64,000 nucleotides of DNA from Verrucomicrobiota bacterium (GCA_016871775.1 VHCI01000002.1:1-64000), one strand, 5' to 3'. Positions 31,433 through 40,612 are shown, numbered from the stretch's first letter. Numbers and translations are program-made. The notes: a model not told the origin generated them from the letters alone.

Positions 31433-34020
31433 GGCCGCGCCGGTCTCCGGCGCGGCCGTCGGTGTGCGCCACCCCGGACACCGCTTTCCTGGAGGCTTTC
31501 TGGCGCGAGCCGGTGCAGCGGGTCGTGCTACCCAGCGGCGTGACCGTCGTCCTGAAGCCGGATGCCGCCGCGGCGCTGGCATCCGTGCAGGTCTGGGTTC
31601 GCTCCGGCAGCGTCCACGAGGGGACCCAGCTGGGCGCGGGCCTTTCCCACTTTCTTGAGCATATGCTCTTCAAGGGCACGGCGCGGCGCGCCGGGCGCGA
31701 GATCAGTGCCACGATTCAGGCCCACGGTGGGTATCTCAACGCCTACACGACCTACGACCGGACCGTGTATTACGTCGATCTGCCCAGCGAGCATGCGGCC
31801 GTGGCGATCGACGTCCTCGCGGACGCCGTGCTTCATTCCACGCTTCCGGAGGACGAGGTGGCGAAGGAGCGGGACGTGATCCTGCGGGAAATCGCGATGA
31901 CGCGCGACGATCCCGACAACCGTTTGTGGGACGCGCTGTTCGCGACGGCCTTCCGTGAGCATCCTTACCGGCATCCCATCATCGGGCACCGGGATGTCTT
32001 TGCCGCGGTCTCTCGGGAAGAGCTGCTGGCCTACTACCGCGAGCGCTACGTGCCCGACAACCTGGTGGTGGTCGTGGTCGGGGATGTGGATGCGCCCGCG
32101 ATCCTCGGGGAGATCGGGCGGCATTTCGGCTCGGTGCCACGGCGCCGGTCGGTCCCGGTGCTGGTTCCGGCCGAGCCGCGGCAGCTTGCCCCCCGGCGGG
32201 AGCATCGCGCCGAGGAGGTCGAGGTTTGCCGCTCGATCCTGGCTTGGCCTATCCCCGGTCTCAGCCACGTCGACGCCCCGGCCCTGGATTTGCTGGCCGC
32301 CGTTGTCGGTCACGGCGAGAGCTCCTTGCTGTGGCGGGAGGTTCGTGACCGTGCTGGCTTGGTCCACCAGATCGACGCGAGTGCCTGGAATCCCGGTTCG
32401 AGCGGCCTTTTCTGCGTTTCATATACCTGCGATCCGGGCAAGCGGGCCGGAGCCGAAGCGGCGATCCTCCGGGCGCTTCGCGGTTATCTGGGCCGCCCGG
32501 TCCCGGCGGCCGACCTCCGCAAGGCGCGGCGCCAGCTCGTGGTGGGGGAGATCAATTCCCGCAAGACGATGAGCGGCCAGGCCTCGCGGTTGGGCGCCGC
32601 CGAGGTCGTGGTGGGCGATCTCGACCACGGTCGCACCTATTTCGGCGAGTTGGCCCGGGTGACCGGCCGGACGCTGCAGGCGGTGGCGGCGCGCCACCTG
32701 ACGGACTCCAGCCTCATCGCGGTTTCGACCGGGCCGGCTGCGGCCGGGGCCGGTTCCGCGGCGGTTGTAAGGCGGGCCGCGCCGCCGGATTTCACCGAGA
32801 CCAAGCTCGCCAATGGCGCCCGTCTCCTGCTCCAGCCCGATCCGCGCCTGCCCAACCTGCACCTGCGCCTGCTGCTGCCCGGCGGGCCCCTTACTGAGGC
32901 TCCGGACCGGCGCGGGGCGACGGCGCTGCTGTCCACCCTGCTTACCAAGGACACCCAGCGCCGGACGGCGGCCGAGGTGGCGCGGGCGATCGAGTCCGTC
33001 GGTGGAGCTTTTTATCCCTTTTGCGGCAACAATAGCCTGGGGTTCGCGGTCGAGGTGCTGCCCAACGAGGCGGCGCTGGCGATGGAACTGCTGACCGACG
33101 CGGTCCTAGCGCCCGCGTTCCGCGAGGGCACCTTTAGGCTCGAGCGTGACGCCCAAGTGGCGGCGCTCCGTCAGGATGACGACGACGTTGTGACGTGGGC
33201 CCGCAAGCGGCTCCGGCGGCGTTTCTTCGGTGCCGACCCGCTAGGTTTGGATGCTTCTGGGGATATCCCCGGGGTCCAGGCGCTGCGGCCCGCGGACTTG
33301 GCGGTGCTACACCGGCGGTTGGCGTTGGCGGGCAATACCGTGCTAGCAGTGGCGGGGGACTTTGACCCCGCGGTCCTCCGGCGTCCCCTCGAGCGCCTAC
33401 TTTCCCGGTTGCCGGCCGGCGGCGGGGCGGAAAAAGCGGTACCCCTGGTGCCGCTGCCGGCGGAGCGTGGGGCCTTTGTGGAGTTCCAGCCCCGCGAACA
33501 GGCGGTCGTCCTGCGGGCCTATCCCGGTCCGGCGTTGCACGCGCCGGATTTCTACACCGGCGAGGTGTTGGACGAGTGCCTCAGCGGGATGGCGTCTCGG
33601 CTTTTCGAGCGCGTACGGGAGGACAAGGGGCTCGCCTATTTCGTGCGTTCCGCGCGGGTGACCGGGCTGCGATCGGGGATGTTTTCCTTCCTCGCAGGCA
33701 CCCAGCCGGGCAAGGAAGCGGAGGTACTGGCGGAAATTGACGCGGAGATCGCCCGGGTCGCTGCCGGCGGGGTGGAACCCGCGGAGCTGGCCCGCTGCCA
33801 AGCGCGGCTCAAGGCTGCGCGGCGACAGAGCCTGCAGACGCCGTCGGCCCGGGCGCTACAGGCTGGTCTCAATGCCTTGCAGGGCTTCGATCTCAACGAC
33901 TGGCGGCAGTATGATGCTAAGGTCGAGGGCGTGAGCTCCGCGATGCTGGCGGCCTTTTCGCGGGAGCGGCTCCGCCCGGAACGGTCCCTGCAGTTGGTTG
34001 TACGGCCCGAGCCGGTCTGA
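31429..34020 (+). CDS. Fused M16 family zinc metallopeptidase
   Basis: 863 residues containing two M16 (pitrilysin-like) repeats, each of about 420. The first carries the inverted zinc motif in GAGLSHFLEHMLFKGT (HFLEH) and the third ligand region in AKERDVILREIAMTRDDP. The second repeat (from about residue 450, TKLANGARLLLQPD) has GATALLSTLLTKDT at the equivalent site and so lacks the zinc motif; it should be the non-catalytic half that closes the chamber. The C-terminal R/Y substrate loop is seen as FERVREDKGLAYFVRS. No signal peptide is evident. Coupled to the Minf_1886 gene by a 4-bp overlap. Confidence 0.93.
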   Translation: MRPRRSPARPSVCATPDTAFLEAFWREPVQRVVLPSGVTVVLKPDAAAALASVQVWVRSGSVHEGTQLGAGLSHFLEHMLFKGTARRAGREISATIQAHGGYLNAYTTYDRTVYYVDLPSEHAAVAIDVLADAVLHSTLPEDEVAKERDVILREIAMTRDDPDNRLWDALFATAFREHPYRHPIIGHRDVFAAVSREELLAYYRERYVPDNLVVVVVGDVDAPAILGEIGRHFGSVPRRRSVPVLVPAEPRQLAPRREHRAEEVEVCRSILAWPIPGLSHVDAPALDLLAAVVGHGESSLLWREVRDRAGLVHQIDASAWNPGSSGLFCVSYTCDPGKRAGAEAAILRALRGYLGRPVPAADLRKARRQLVVGEINSRKTMSGQASRLGAAEVVVGDLDHGRTYFGELARVTGRTLQAVAARHLTDSSLIAVSTGPAAAGAGSAAVVRRAAPPDFTETKLANGARLLLQPDPRLPNLHLRLLLPGGPLTEAPDRRGATALLSTLLTKDTQRRTAAEVARAIESVGGAFYPFCGNNSLGFAVEVLPNEAALAMELLTDAVLAPAFREGTFRLERDAQVAALRQDDDDVVTWARKRLRRRFFGADPLGLDASGDIPGVQALRPADLAVLHRRLALAGNTVLAVAGDFDPAVLRRPLERLLSRLPAGGGAEKAVPLVPLPAERGAFVEFQPREQAVVLRAYPGPALHAPDFYTGEVLDECLSGMASRLFERVREDKGLAYFVRSARVTGLRSGMFSFLAGTQPGKEAEVLAEIDAEIARVAAGGVEPAELARCQARLKAARRQSLQTPSARALQAGLNALQGFDLNDWRQYDAKVEGVSSAMLAAFSRERLRPERSLQLVVRPEPV

Positions 34021-34062
34021 AGTGGCGGTGTCCGGCCGCGCCAGCGGGGTGCCCTGCCGGCG

Positions 34063-34094
34063 AAAAAAAAGAGGCGACCCCTGCGGGTCGCCTC
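34063..34094 (-). terminator. Rho-independent terminator after the EF-hand gene
   Basis: A perfect 10-bp stem gaggcgaccc/gggtcgcctc with a 4-nt loop (34071-34094). On the minus strand it runs into eight T residues. It terminates the EF-hand gene. On the plus strand it follows the M16 stop with only CAAGTTTT downstream, so it may also serve weakly there. Confidence 0.92.
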
Positions 34095-34114
34095 AAGTTT
34101 TCCGAAAGGCAGGG

Positions 34115-34390
34115 TTACTTATCCTTTTTCTTTTGGCCCGCGGCGTGCTCGGCTTTGGTCAGGAAGCCGTCCTTATCTGTGTCCAGCTTGGCGAAGCGGG
34201 ACTCCGCCTTGGCGTTGCCGTTCTGCGCGGCGATGTACTCCATCTTGGAGACCTTGCCGTCCTTGTCGGTATCCATCGCGGCGAAACCGCGATTCCCCTT
34301 CTTCTCTTCAGCACCGACGAGGGTGACCGGGAGGCAAAGAACGGCGGCGAGGACCGCGACGGTGAGGTTGAGATGGTTCGTGGTGTTCAT
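34115..34390 (-). CDS. Small exported EF-hand protein
   Basis: 91 residues from ATG 34390 (MNTTNHLNLTVAVLAAVLCLPVTLVGA, a signal peptide); the tracked start 13 codons earlier is less likely. The mature chain has two canonical calcium-binding loops, DTDKDGKVSKMEY and DTDKDGFLTKAEH, each with Asp at positions 1, 3 and 5 and Glu at 12, and ends with a Lys tail. It should bind calcium in the periplasm. Upstream on the minus strand a perfect TTGACA lies at 34443-34438, but I see no matching -10. It is followed at once by a strong terminator. Confidence 0.88.
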   Translation of the reverse strand: MNTTNHLNLTVAVLAAVLCLPVTLVGAEEKKGNRGFAAMDTDKDGKVSKMEYIAAQNGNAKAESRFAKLDTDKDGFLTKAEHAAGQKKKDK

Positions 34391-34471
34391 TCTTGGAGTA
34401 TTCTCGAAGGCGCTTGGATTGAAGCACATGCTTGTTTTGTCAAGGTTACCCTTGATTTTGCCGGGCGCATT

Positions 34472-35311
34472 TCAGCGCTTGGCGGCGAAGCCGCCGCTCC
34501 ATCGGAGTTTGTGACGGACGACGTTAAAATGGGAATAATTAGGGACTTGAGCTAAGGGCAGGCGCCGCCGCGCGAGGGCGATCTCGACTGGCGAATGCCC
34601 GCTGACCCGCAGTTTCCGCTGGCCGTCCATCGCCACCAGTAACCGTGAACCCGGGGAGCGGTTATGAACCCGGATGCGGACATCGTCCCGGAAGATGATG
34701 GCGCGGTTGCTCAGCGTGTGTGGGCAGATCGGCGTCATCACGATGACCCCTGAGCCGGGGTGGAGGATCGGTCCGCCGGCCGAAAGGTTGTAGGCAGTGG
34801 ATCCGGTCGGGGTGGAGAAAATCAGGCCGTCGCAGAGGTAGTCCGTGACCAGCTCGTCGTCCGCAAAAACCTCGAGGCGCACGAGGCGGGAGTTCACCTC
34901 GTCCTTGATGAGCACGTCGTTGAGGGCGAGATCGCTGGTGCCGGGTCCGGTCGCGCAGCCGAGCATCGTGCGGTGATCGACCTGGAACCGGCCAGCGAGG
35001 AGTTCGGGGAAGCGGCCGCGGGCCTCCTCGGCGGAGAGTGTGGTGAGGAAGCCGAGGCTGCCGCGGTTGACGCCGATCAGCGGGACCTGCTCGCGTGCGG
35101 ATTCACGGGCGGCGCCCAGGAGTGTGCCGTCGCCGCCGATCACGCAGCAGGCGTCCATCCCCTTGAGGTAACCGGACGGCAGTGGAAAACGGCTGGTCTG
35201 CTGGAGTTGCACCCCTTTGGCGCGCGCGACGGCGGCTAGCTCGCGGGCGAGGCCTGGCGCGCCGGCTTTGTTGCGGTTTACCACGAACGCGAGACGATGG
35301 ATGGGTTTCAT
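34472..35311 (-). CDS. nadK: NAD kinase
   Basis: 279 residues matching NAD(+)/NADH kinase (PpnK). The GGDGT motif is seen in CVIGGDGTLLGAAR, followed by GVNRGSLGFLTTL, the ALNDVLIKDE segment and GLIFSTPTGSTAYNLSAGGPI, which line the active site. It phosphorylates NAD to NADP in the cytoplasm. It lies 9 bp after tlyA in a tightly packed minus-strand group, the usual nadK-tlyA pairing in several phyla. Confidence 0.96.
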   Translation of the reverse strand: MKPIHRLAFVVNRNKAGAPGLARELAAVARAKGVQLQQTSRFPLPSGYLKGMDACCVIGGDGTLLGAARESAREQVPLIGVNRGSLGFLTTLSAEEARGRFPELLAGRFQVDHRTMLGCATGPGTSDLALNDVLIKDEVNSRLVRLEVFADDELVTDYLCDGLIFSTPTGSTAYNLSAGGPILHPGSGVIVMTPICPHTLSNRAIIFRDDVRIRVHNRSPGSRLLVAMDGQRKLRVSGHSPVEIALARRRLPLAQVPNYSHFNVVRHKLRWSGGFAAKR

Positions 35312-35320
35312 CGGGCTCTT

Positions 35321-36067
35321 TCAGGATGCCCTGCGGCGGAGGCACAGCAAGAACTCACGGTTGCCGTCCGCTCCCCGCAGCGGGGAGTCGATGGCCCCGC
35401 GATCTTCAACCCCGGAGAGCTGCGCGGCCGCGGTGCGCACGCGCGCCAGCGCCGCTTCCTGCACCGCTGGATCCCGGATGACGCCCCGGCCCCGGTCCAC
35501 TTCCGCCTTGCCGGCCTCGAACTGTGGTTTCACTAGAGCGACGAGGGTCCCGGCCGGGCGCAGTACGGGCCAGACCGCCGGGAGCACGGCGGTGAGAGAG
35601 ATGAAGGAGAGGTCCATCACGATCGCATCGTAATTGGGCCGGGGCAGGTCGGAGGCCCGGAGGTGGCGGGCGTTCACCTGCTCGAGGTTGGTCACCCGCG
35701 GGTCCGCCCGGAGCCGAGCGTGCAACTGGGCACGGCCAACATCGACGCAGGTCACGGCGGCGGCGCCGGCCTGGAGGACGCAATCCGTGAAGCCCCCGGT
35801 GGAGGCTCCGACGTCGAGGACCTGCGTTCCCTGCAGGTCGAGGGCGAAGTGGGCGAGGGCGGCCACGAGTTTCTCGCCGCCTCGGCTGACGAAGCGCGAC
35901 GGCTGGGCGACGGTTACCTCAAGGTCCTCCGGCACGGCCCTGCCCGGCTTCTCGAGCCGCGCGGTGCCGTGGCTGACCCGGCCCGCGAGGATCAGGGCTT
36001 GGGCCCGGGCGCGGGATTCCGCGAGGCCCCGTTGTAGCAGCAGCTCGTCGAGGCGGACGCGTTTCAC
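35321..36067 (-). CDS. tlyA: TlyA-type rRNA 2'-O-methyltransferase
   Basis: 248 residues from GTG 36067. An S4 RNA-binding domain occupies the first 60 ([31 protein letters not shown]). An FtsJ-like methyltransferase follows: [30 protein letters not shown] (SAM site), [10 protein letters not shown] and [16 protein letters not shown]. Characterised TlyA enzymes methylate cytidine 2'-hydroxyls in 16S and/or 23S rRNA, and some are tied to capreomycin sensitivity. The start overlaps the fpg stop (GTGA). Confidence 0.93.
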   Translation of the reverse strand: MKRVRLDELLLQRGLAESRARAQALILAGRVSHGTARLEKPGRAVPEDLEVTVAQPSRFVSRGGEKLVAALAHFALDLQGTQVLDVGASTGGFTDCVLQAGAAAVTCVDVGRAQLHARLRADPRVTNLEQVNARHLRASDLPRPNYDAIVMDLSFISLTAVLPAVWPVLRPAGTLVALVKPQFEAGKAEVDRGRGVIRDPAVQEAALARVRTAAAQLSGVEDRGAIDSPLRGADGNREFLLCLRRRAS

Positions 36068-36891
36068 TTCCGTCCCTGCCGGGCGGGGCTCCAGCAGGTA
36101 GTGCGGCCGCCGATGGTGGCGCGCGCGAGCGGCTTACCGGTGCGCGGGCAACGGCCCCCGTCGCGCCAGCGGTGCAGGAACAGCCAGCTGCGGGGGATCC
36201 CGACGTTGGGGTCCGAGGGCAGGTGATCGCCCCTCCCGGCGATCGCCGCCAGGGCCTGGCGGCACACTTGCCGGCACTCGCGCCAGAGCCGGCGCACTTC
36301 GACCGGGGTAAGCGCGCCCGCGGGGCGGGCGGGTGGCAACGCCGCGCGCCAAAGGATCTCGTCCGCCATCCAGTTGCCCACCCCGGGAAACCGCTCCTGC
36401 TGGAGCAGCACCGCCTTCAGGGGGGCACGGCGCCGCCGGCGTAGGAACGCGGCGACGGCCTCGACCGTAAACGTCTCGGAGAGGATCGGCGGAGCGATGC
36501 GGCTCCACCAATCCGGGGCGGCCGGGCCTTCGTGGAACAGGATTCGTCCGAACATCCGCGGATCGCGGAAGACGAGGGCGCGCTCGTCCTGGAAGAGCAC
36601 GAGGTGATCGTGCCGGCCGGGGGAGTGTGTTGCGGGCGCGGCGAATAGTTCCCCCGTCATTCCTAGGTGAATGCCGAGCCAGCCCGAGTCCCCGGCGCGG
36701 AACAGCATCTGCTTGGCGGACGTCTGCGAGGCGCCGAGCGGCCGGCCGGTCAGCGCCCGCTGCAGCGCCACCGCGTCCGTCCCGCGGAAAACCTTCCGGT
36801 CCGCGTTCACGTGCAGCCGGCGGATCACGGACCCGGTGCCGGCAAGCGCCCAGCGTTTCCGGTAAAATTCAACCTCGGCGAGTTCAGGCAT
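36064..36891 (-). CDS. Formamidopyrimidine-DNA glycosylase family protein without an intact zinc finger
   Basis: 275 residues. The catalytic N-terminus [13 protein letters not shown] gives the Pro-1 nucleophile and Glu after Met removal. The H2TH part is seen as [19 protein letters not shown]. The C-terminal finger normally has four Cys; here [33 protein letters not shown] keeps only two, so zinc probably is not bound and the loop is zincless-like. The Arg tip (GGRTT) is retained. It excises oxidised bases such as 8-oxoguanine. It overlaps gmhB by 8 bp and tlyA by 4 bp. Confidence 0.9.
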   Translation of the reverse strand: MPELAEVEFYRKRWALAGTGSVIRRLHVNADRKVFRGTDAVALQRALTGRPLGASQTSAKQMLFRAGDSGWLGIHLGMTGELFAAPATHSPGRHDHLVLFQDERALVFRDPRMFGRILFHEGPAAPDWWSRIAPPILSETFTVEAVAAFLRRRRRAPLKAVLLQQERFPGVGNWMADEILWRAALPPARPAGALTPVEVRRLWRECRQVCRQALAAIAGRGDHLPSDPNVGIPRSWLFLHRWRDGGRCPRTGKPLARATIGGRTTCWSPARQGRK

Positions 36892-37480
36892 CGTGGTGCC
36901 CCGCTCCGGCCGCCAGCGCGGCCACCAGCTCCGTCAGGCTCGGCCAGACCGGGGAGCCGGCCGGGAGCAGTTGCCGCCACGCCGCGGCGTCGCGTTGGCC
37001 GGTGCAGACGGCCGCGGTGCCGATGCCCGCGAGCCGGCCTGACTCAAGGTCGCTCTCGCGGTCACCCACCATCCAGCAGCGTTCCGGCGCGAGCTGATGG
37101 CGCGCCACGCATTCCTGGATGAAGCGCGGCGAGGGTTTGCGGTAGACCTGGGGGTCATCGGGGCCCTCCGGCGCAACGCAGATCGCGTCGAAGACCGGCC
37201 GGGGCAGCCCGAGCAGTTTCTCCAAGCGCTCGTTGCAGCGGTCGACGTCGGCGAGCTGGAACAGGCCGCGGGCGATGCCCGACTGGTTCGTGTGGAGAAA
37301 CAGCCGCAGGCCCAAGGCGCGGGCCGCGCGGAGGGCTTCGGCCACGCCGGGGATCAGCTCGATGCCCGCCGGATCCGAGACGTAATGACGGTCGAAATTG
37401 AGGGTTCCGTCGCGGTCGAGGAACAGCGCCCCGCCCGCAAGCGGGCCGGTGGGCGGAGGCAGGTCGTGGAGGGTGATCAT
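36884..37480 (-). CDS. gmhB: D-glycero-D-manno-heptose 1,7-bisphosphate 7-phosphatase-like HAD phosphatase
   Basis: 198 residues. HAD-IIIA motifs are GALFLDRDGTLNFD (nucleophile and acid Asp), LFLHTNQSGIARG, YRKPSPRF and CWMVGDRESDLESG. It matches GmhB, which removes the 7-phosphate from heptose bisphosphate in ADP-heptose synthesis. The usual zinc loop (CxH ... CxC before RKPxP) is largely lost: here CVAPEGPDDPQVYRKPSP has one Cys. It overlaps hldA by 4 bp (ATGA), which supports the heptose role. Histidinol-phosphatase is the alternative reading but the hldA coupling makes it less likely. Confidence 0.85.
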   Translation of the reverse strand: MITLHDLPPPTGPLAGGALFLDRDGTLNFDRHYVSDPAGIELIPGVAEALRAARALGLRLFLHTNQSGIARGLFQLADVDRCNERLEKLLGLPRPVFDAICVAPEGPDDPQVYRKPSPRFIQECVARHQLAPERCWMVGDRESDLESGRLAGIGTAAVCTGQRDAAAWRQLLPAGSPVWPSLTELVAALAAGAGHHDA

Positions 37481-38451
37481 CGCCGGCCCACATAGGCCGT
37501 GAGCTCGGCCGGGGTGACCGCGGCCGTGCCCAGCTTACCCACCACCACGCCGGCGGCGGCGTTGGCGAAATGGGCCGCCTTTTCGAGGGAGGATCCGGCC
37601 GCCAGCGCGAGCACTAGCCCGGCCAGCGCCGTGTCGCCTGCGCCGGAGACGTCGAACACCTCGCGGGCCGCGGTCGGGATCACCTTGCGGACCTTGCCGC
37701 CGGTGCTGAGCAGCATCCCCTCCTCGCCGAGCGTCACGACGAGGTGCCGCGTCGCGTGGCGCTCGTGCAGGCGGGCGCAGACTTCGGCCGCGGGAAACGG
37801 GGCGTGCGGGGAGGGCTCGAGGCCCGCGAGCTGCAGCGCCTCCCGCTTGTTCGGGGTGATGAGGTCGAGGCCGTCGAAGGCGAGGCCGCGCCGCGGCTTC
37901 GGGTCGAGGGCGATCAGCTTGCCCTTGGCCCGGGCGAGGCGCGTGAGTTCGCGGAGCACGGTGTTGTTCAGGATGCCCTTGGCGTAGTCGGAGAGGATCA
38001 CGGCATCGCAGGCGGCCAGCGCGGGGCCGATGAGCGCGGTCAGCGGTCTAAGGGGTACCTCGTAAGCTGAGGGAGCAGCCTCCCGATCGAGCCGGCAGAG
38101 TTGCTGCTGGCGCACGAGCACGCGCGTCTTCACGATCGTGGGTGCCCCCCCGGGGGTAGACACGGACTCGATGCCTCGTTCCCGGAGCAGACCCTCGAGG
38201 CGGCGGCCGCTCTCGTCGGCCCCGAAATGGCCGATGACCGTGCACTGGGCGCCCAGTGAGGCAAGGTTAAGGGCGACGTTCGCGGCGCCCCCCGCGGTCC
38301 AGGAATCGCGCGCGATGTCGATTACAGGGACGGGCGCCTCGGGGGAGATCCGGGTGGCATCACCCCAGATGTAATGGTCGAGCATCACGTCGCCCACCAC
38401 GAGGATGCGCAGGCGCCGAAGGCGCCGCAGGAGTTGGGGCAGGTCGCGCAT
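37477..38451 (-). CDS. hldA: D-glycero-beta-D-manno-heptose-7-phosphate kinase (PfkB family)
   Basis: 324 residues from ATG 38451 (MRDLPQLLRRLRRLRILVVGDV); the tracked start adds 40 unrelated residues. It is a PfkB/ribokinase-fold sugar kinase: VMLDHYIWGDATRISPEAPVPV is typical of the HldE kinase domain (RfaE domain I), SWTAGGAANVALNLASLGA binds the sugar, and FDVSGAGDTALAGLVLAL is the catalytic motif. It makes heptose bisphosphate for LPS. The adenylyltransferase half of HldE is absent from this protein and I see no separate hldC in the window. It lies 4 bp after the M24 peptidase gene. Confidence 0.9.
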   Translation of the reverse strand: MRDLPQLLRRLRRLRILVVGDVMLDHYIWGDATRISPEAPVPVIDIARDSWTAGGAANVALNLASLGAQCTVIGHFGADESGRRLEGLLRERGIESVSTPGGAPTIVKTRVLVRQQQLCRLDREAAPSAYEVPLRPLTALIGPALAACDAVILSDYAKGILNNTVLRELTRLARAKGKLIALDPKPRRGLAFDGLDLITPNKREALQLAGLEPSPHAPFPAAEVCARLHERHATRHLVVTLGEEGMLLSTGGKVRKVIPTAAREVFDVSGAGDTALAGLVLALAAGSSLEKAAHFANAAAGVVVGKLGTAAVTPAELTAYVGRR

Positions 38452-38455
38452 CGGG

Positions 38456-39598
38456 TCAGAATTGCCAGTCGTAGGAGTAGCGGGACAGCAAGCGCGGGAC
38501 GCCCGTCGTGACGAGTGCGACGTCCTCGATGCGGCAGGCGCCAAGGCCGGGATAATAGAGGCCGGGCTCAACGGTCACGACCGAGCCTTCAGGGACGATG
38601 TAATCGACGCTGCCGCTCAGGCGGGGCAACTCGTGCACGGCCAGACCGAGACCGTGGCCGGTGCCGTGGAAGAAACCCACGGAGCCCGACTTCAGGTGGC
38701 GGGTGGCGAAGCCCGCGCGGGCGAACACGTTCACGCATTCCTGGTGAACGTCCCGCCCGTTGACCCCGGCGCGCAGCCGGCGCAAGGCAGCCCGCTGCGC
38801 CTCCCGCACGGTATGGACCAGCGCCTGCTGGCGCTCGTTGGCCCGGCCGCGCAGGAAGGTCCGCGTCATATCCCCGTGGTAGCCGTGGCGGGTCACGCGC
38901 GGGAAGATGTCCACGATGATCAGCTCATCCGGACGCAAGGGCCCATGTCCGCGCTCGTGCGGATCGCAGGCCTGGTCGCCGCCCGCGACGATGGTGTGGG
39001 CGGAGACGGCTCTGGCCTCCAGCACGGCCACCTCGATGGCCAGCTTGACGGACTCGCTGGTGACCACGCGGCCTCGGTGGTACAGGCGGCGGCCGCGGAC
39101 CCTGCTCGAGCGCAAAATGCCCTCTGCCGCCGCGAGGCCGATGGCGCTGCAGCGGTTGCCCTCGCGGATCGCGGCGATCTCGGCCGCGGTCTTGATTTCC
39201 CGTTCCGGGAACAGTGCGCCCCGCGCGACCTTGAGCTCAAGCCCGAGCGCGGTCAGCTGCGTGTATAGGCCGGTGGGGAAGATGTCCGGAATCCGGAAAC
39301 GCCGCTGACTCAGGTCGCGCGCGGCAAGCCGGATTACCTCCGCGGCGCCGGGCCGGCGTTCGGGCCATTCCCGTCGCGCCCGCTCCACGAAGGCGTCAAG
39401 CGGCTGCACGACGTCGAAGCGGGACGTGCGGCGAACGCGGCCGAACTCTAGGGCGCTCACGATGGCGTGGCGGCGGCCGCTGTGGCCGAAGCAGATGAAC
39501 GGGTCGCTCATCTCGACCCCGCCATAGTAGAGGGCGTCCGGGCAGCTGTGGGTGTCCGCGTAAAGGAGCGGCGGGATTTCGGCGGTGGTTCCGGGCAC
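38456..39598 (-). CDS. M24 family aminopeptidase (Xaa-Pro peptidase-like)
   Basis: About 380 residues. The pita-bread metal ligands are seen as LIIVDIFPRVTRHGYHGDMTRTF (Asp, Asp), FFHGTGHGLGLAVHELPRL (His), SVVTVEPGLYYPGLGACRIEDV (Glu, Glu). The N-terminal domain has LYADTHSCPDALYYGG and SDPFICFGHSGRRHAIVS. The tracked start at 39796 overlaps the divergent lipoprotein gene; I prefer GTG 39598, which gives MPGTTAEIPPLLYAD and leaves 49 bp between the two genes. It is probably cytoplasmic and cleaves Xaa-Pro peptides. It is first in the dense hldA-gmhB-fpg-tlyA-nadK group. Confidence 0.88.
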   Translation of the reverse strand: MPGTTAEIPPLLYADTHSCPDALYYGGVEMSDPFICFGHSGRRHAIVSALEFGRVRRTSRFDVVQPLDAFVERARREWPERRPGAAEVIRLAARDLSQRRFRIPDIFPTGLYTQLTALGLELKVARGALFPEREIKTAAEIAAIREGNRCSAIGLAAAEGILRSSRVRGRRLYHRGRVVTSESVKLAIEVAVLEARAVSAHTIVAGGDQACDPHERGHGPLRPDELIIVDIFPRVTRHGYHGDMTRTFLRGRANERQQALVHTVREAQRAALRRLRAGVNGRDVHQECVNVFARAGFATRHLKSGSVGFFHGTGHGLGLAVHELPRLSGSVDYIVPEGSVVTVEPGLYYPGLGACRIEDVALVTTGVPRLLSRYSYDWQF

Positions 39599-39647
39599 GT
39601 CGAGGCGGGGATTGAGTTGCGGCGGCGTGGGGATTAGCCCTCCGCGC

Positions 39648-40172
39648 GTGAAAAACGCAAATCCGGTTTTGGCGCTCGCGCTGCTGGCGGTCTGGGCCGC
39701 GCTCGCGGGCTGCGGGCGGGGCAACTCCGGGGAGACCGCGCCGCCGGTCCCCAAGGGCGCCGCCGAGTTCTTCCCCATCGGCATGGGCGGGCGCACCGTG
39801 CGCCTGCAGCTGGCGGTGCGGTTGCCGGAGATGCAGCGGGGCCTGATGGAGCGCCGCGACCTCGGGCCGGACGACGGGATGATCTTCGTCTACGAGCGGC
39901 CCCAGCGCCTCAGCTTCTGGATGCGCAACACCCCCACGCCACTCGACATCGGCTTTTATCGCGCGGACGGCACGCTGGCGGAGGTCTACCCGCTCCACCC
40001 CTTCGACGAGACCCCGGTGGCCTCCCGCGCGGACGACCTTCAGTTCGCGGTCGAGGTGAAGCAGGGCTGGTTCCGCGAGCACGGGGTGCGGCCCGGCGCC
40101 AAGCTGGAGCTGGACACCCTGCGGGCGGCGCTGCGGGCGCGGGGGTTCGACCCCCGCCGCCACGGGCTCTAA
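39648..40172 (+). CDS. DUF192 family lipoprotein
   Basis: 174 residues from GTG 39648, giving a lipoprotein signal (ANPVLALALLAVWAALAGC with lipobox LAGC); the tracked start at 39585 is too early. The DUF192 domain is clear: VRLPEMQRGLMERRDLGPDD, GMIFVYERPQRLSFWMRNTP and TPLDIGFYRADGTLAEVYPL. DUF192 proteins are small exported domains of unknown biochemical role. Its stop overlaps that of the convergent hypothetical gene by 4 bp. Confidence 0.9.
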   Translation: MKNANPVLALALLAVWAALAGCGRGNSGETAPPVPKGAAEFFPIGMGGRTVRLQLAVRLPEMQRGLMERRDLGPDDGMIFVYERPQRLSFWMRNTPTPLDIGFYRADGTLAEVYPLHPFDETPVASRADDLQFAVEVKQGWFREHGVRPGAKLELDTLRAALRARGFDPRRHGL

Positions 40173-40612
40173 CCCTGCTCTTTCGGGATTTCGTTGTCGG
40201 TGCGGATGACTAGCACGGGGGTCTTCGTCTTTACCCAGACGTCGGTCTCCTTGAGGAACTTGGCGGGCACGTGCTCGATCGCCTCGCCGACGGTCTTCAC
40301 CGGCAGCAGGCGCCCCTTCTTGGTCGTGTTGAAATCGTAGGCGGCGCGGAAGAGGCGGTCCTGCGTGGTCGCGACGCTCTCATTCTCCGGGATCTGTAGC
40401 ACCCAGCCGACGAAATCGTGCTTCGGCAGGTGCTCGTCCGGGTCACTCACCAAAATCACGAACTGCTTCTTCACGGGAGGCGGTTTCTCCTCCTCGCCCG
40501 GGTCGGGTTGAACGGCGAGGTTCATCTCCTCGACGATGCGGCGGAGGATCGCCGGCGAGATTTCGTTCTTTTTCAGGATCTCGGCGACCTTGTTGACTTC
40601 AATCTTCGGCAT
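40169..40612 (-). CDS. Hypothetical protein
   Basis: 147 residues from ATG 40612 (MPKIEVNKVAEILKKNEISP); the tracked start at 41173 crosses the Nudix gene. The first 35 residues are helical (AEILKKNEISPAILRRIVEEMN), then a Pro/Glu linker, then an alpha/beta part with KKQFVILVSDPDEHLPKHDF, FVGWVLQIPENESVATTQDRL and LKETDVWVKTKTPVLVIRTD. No signal peptide or known motif is recognised. It is flanked by a lipoprotein gene and a divergent Nudix gene, which give no functional hint. Confidence 0.7.
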   Translation of the reverse strand: MPKIEVNKVAEILKKNEISPAILRRIVEEMNLAVQPDPGEEEKPPPVKKQFVILVSDPDEHLPKHDFVGWVLQIPENESVATTQDRLFRAAYDFNTTKKGRLLPVKTVGEAIEHVPAKFLKETDVWVKTKTPVLVIRTDNEIPKEQG

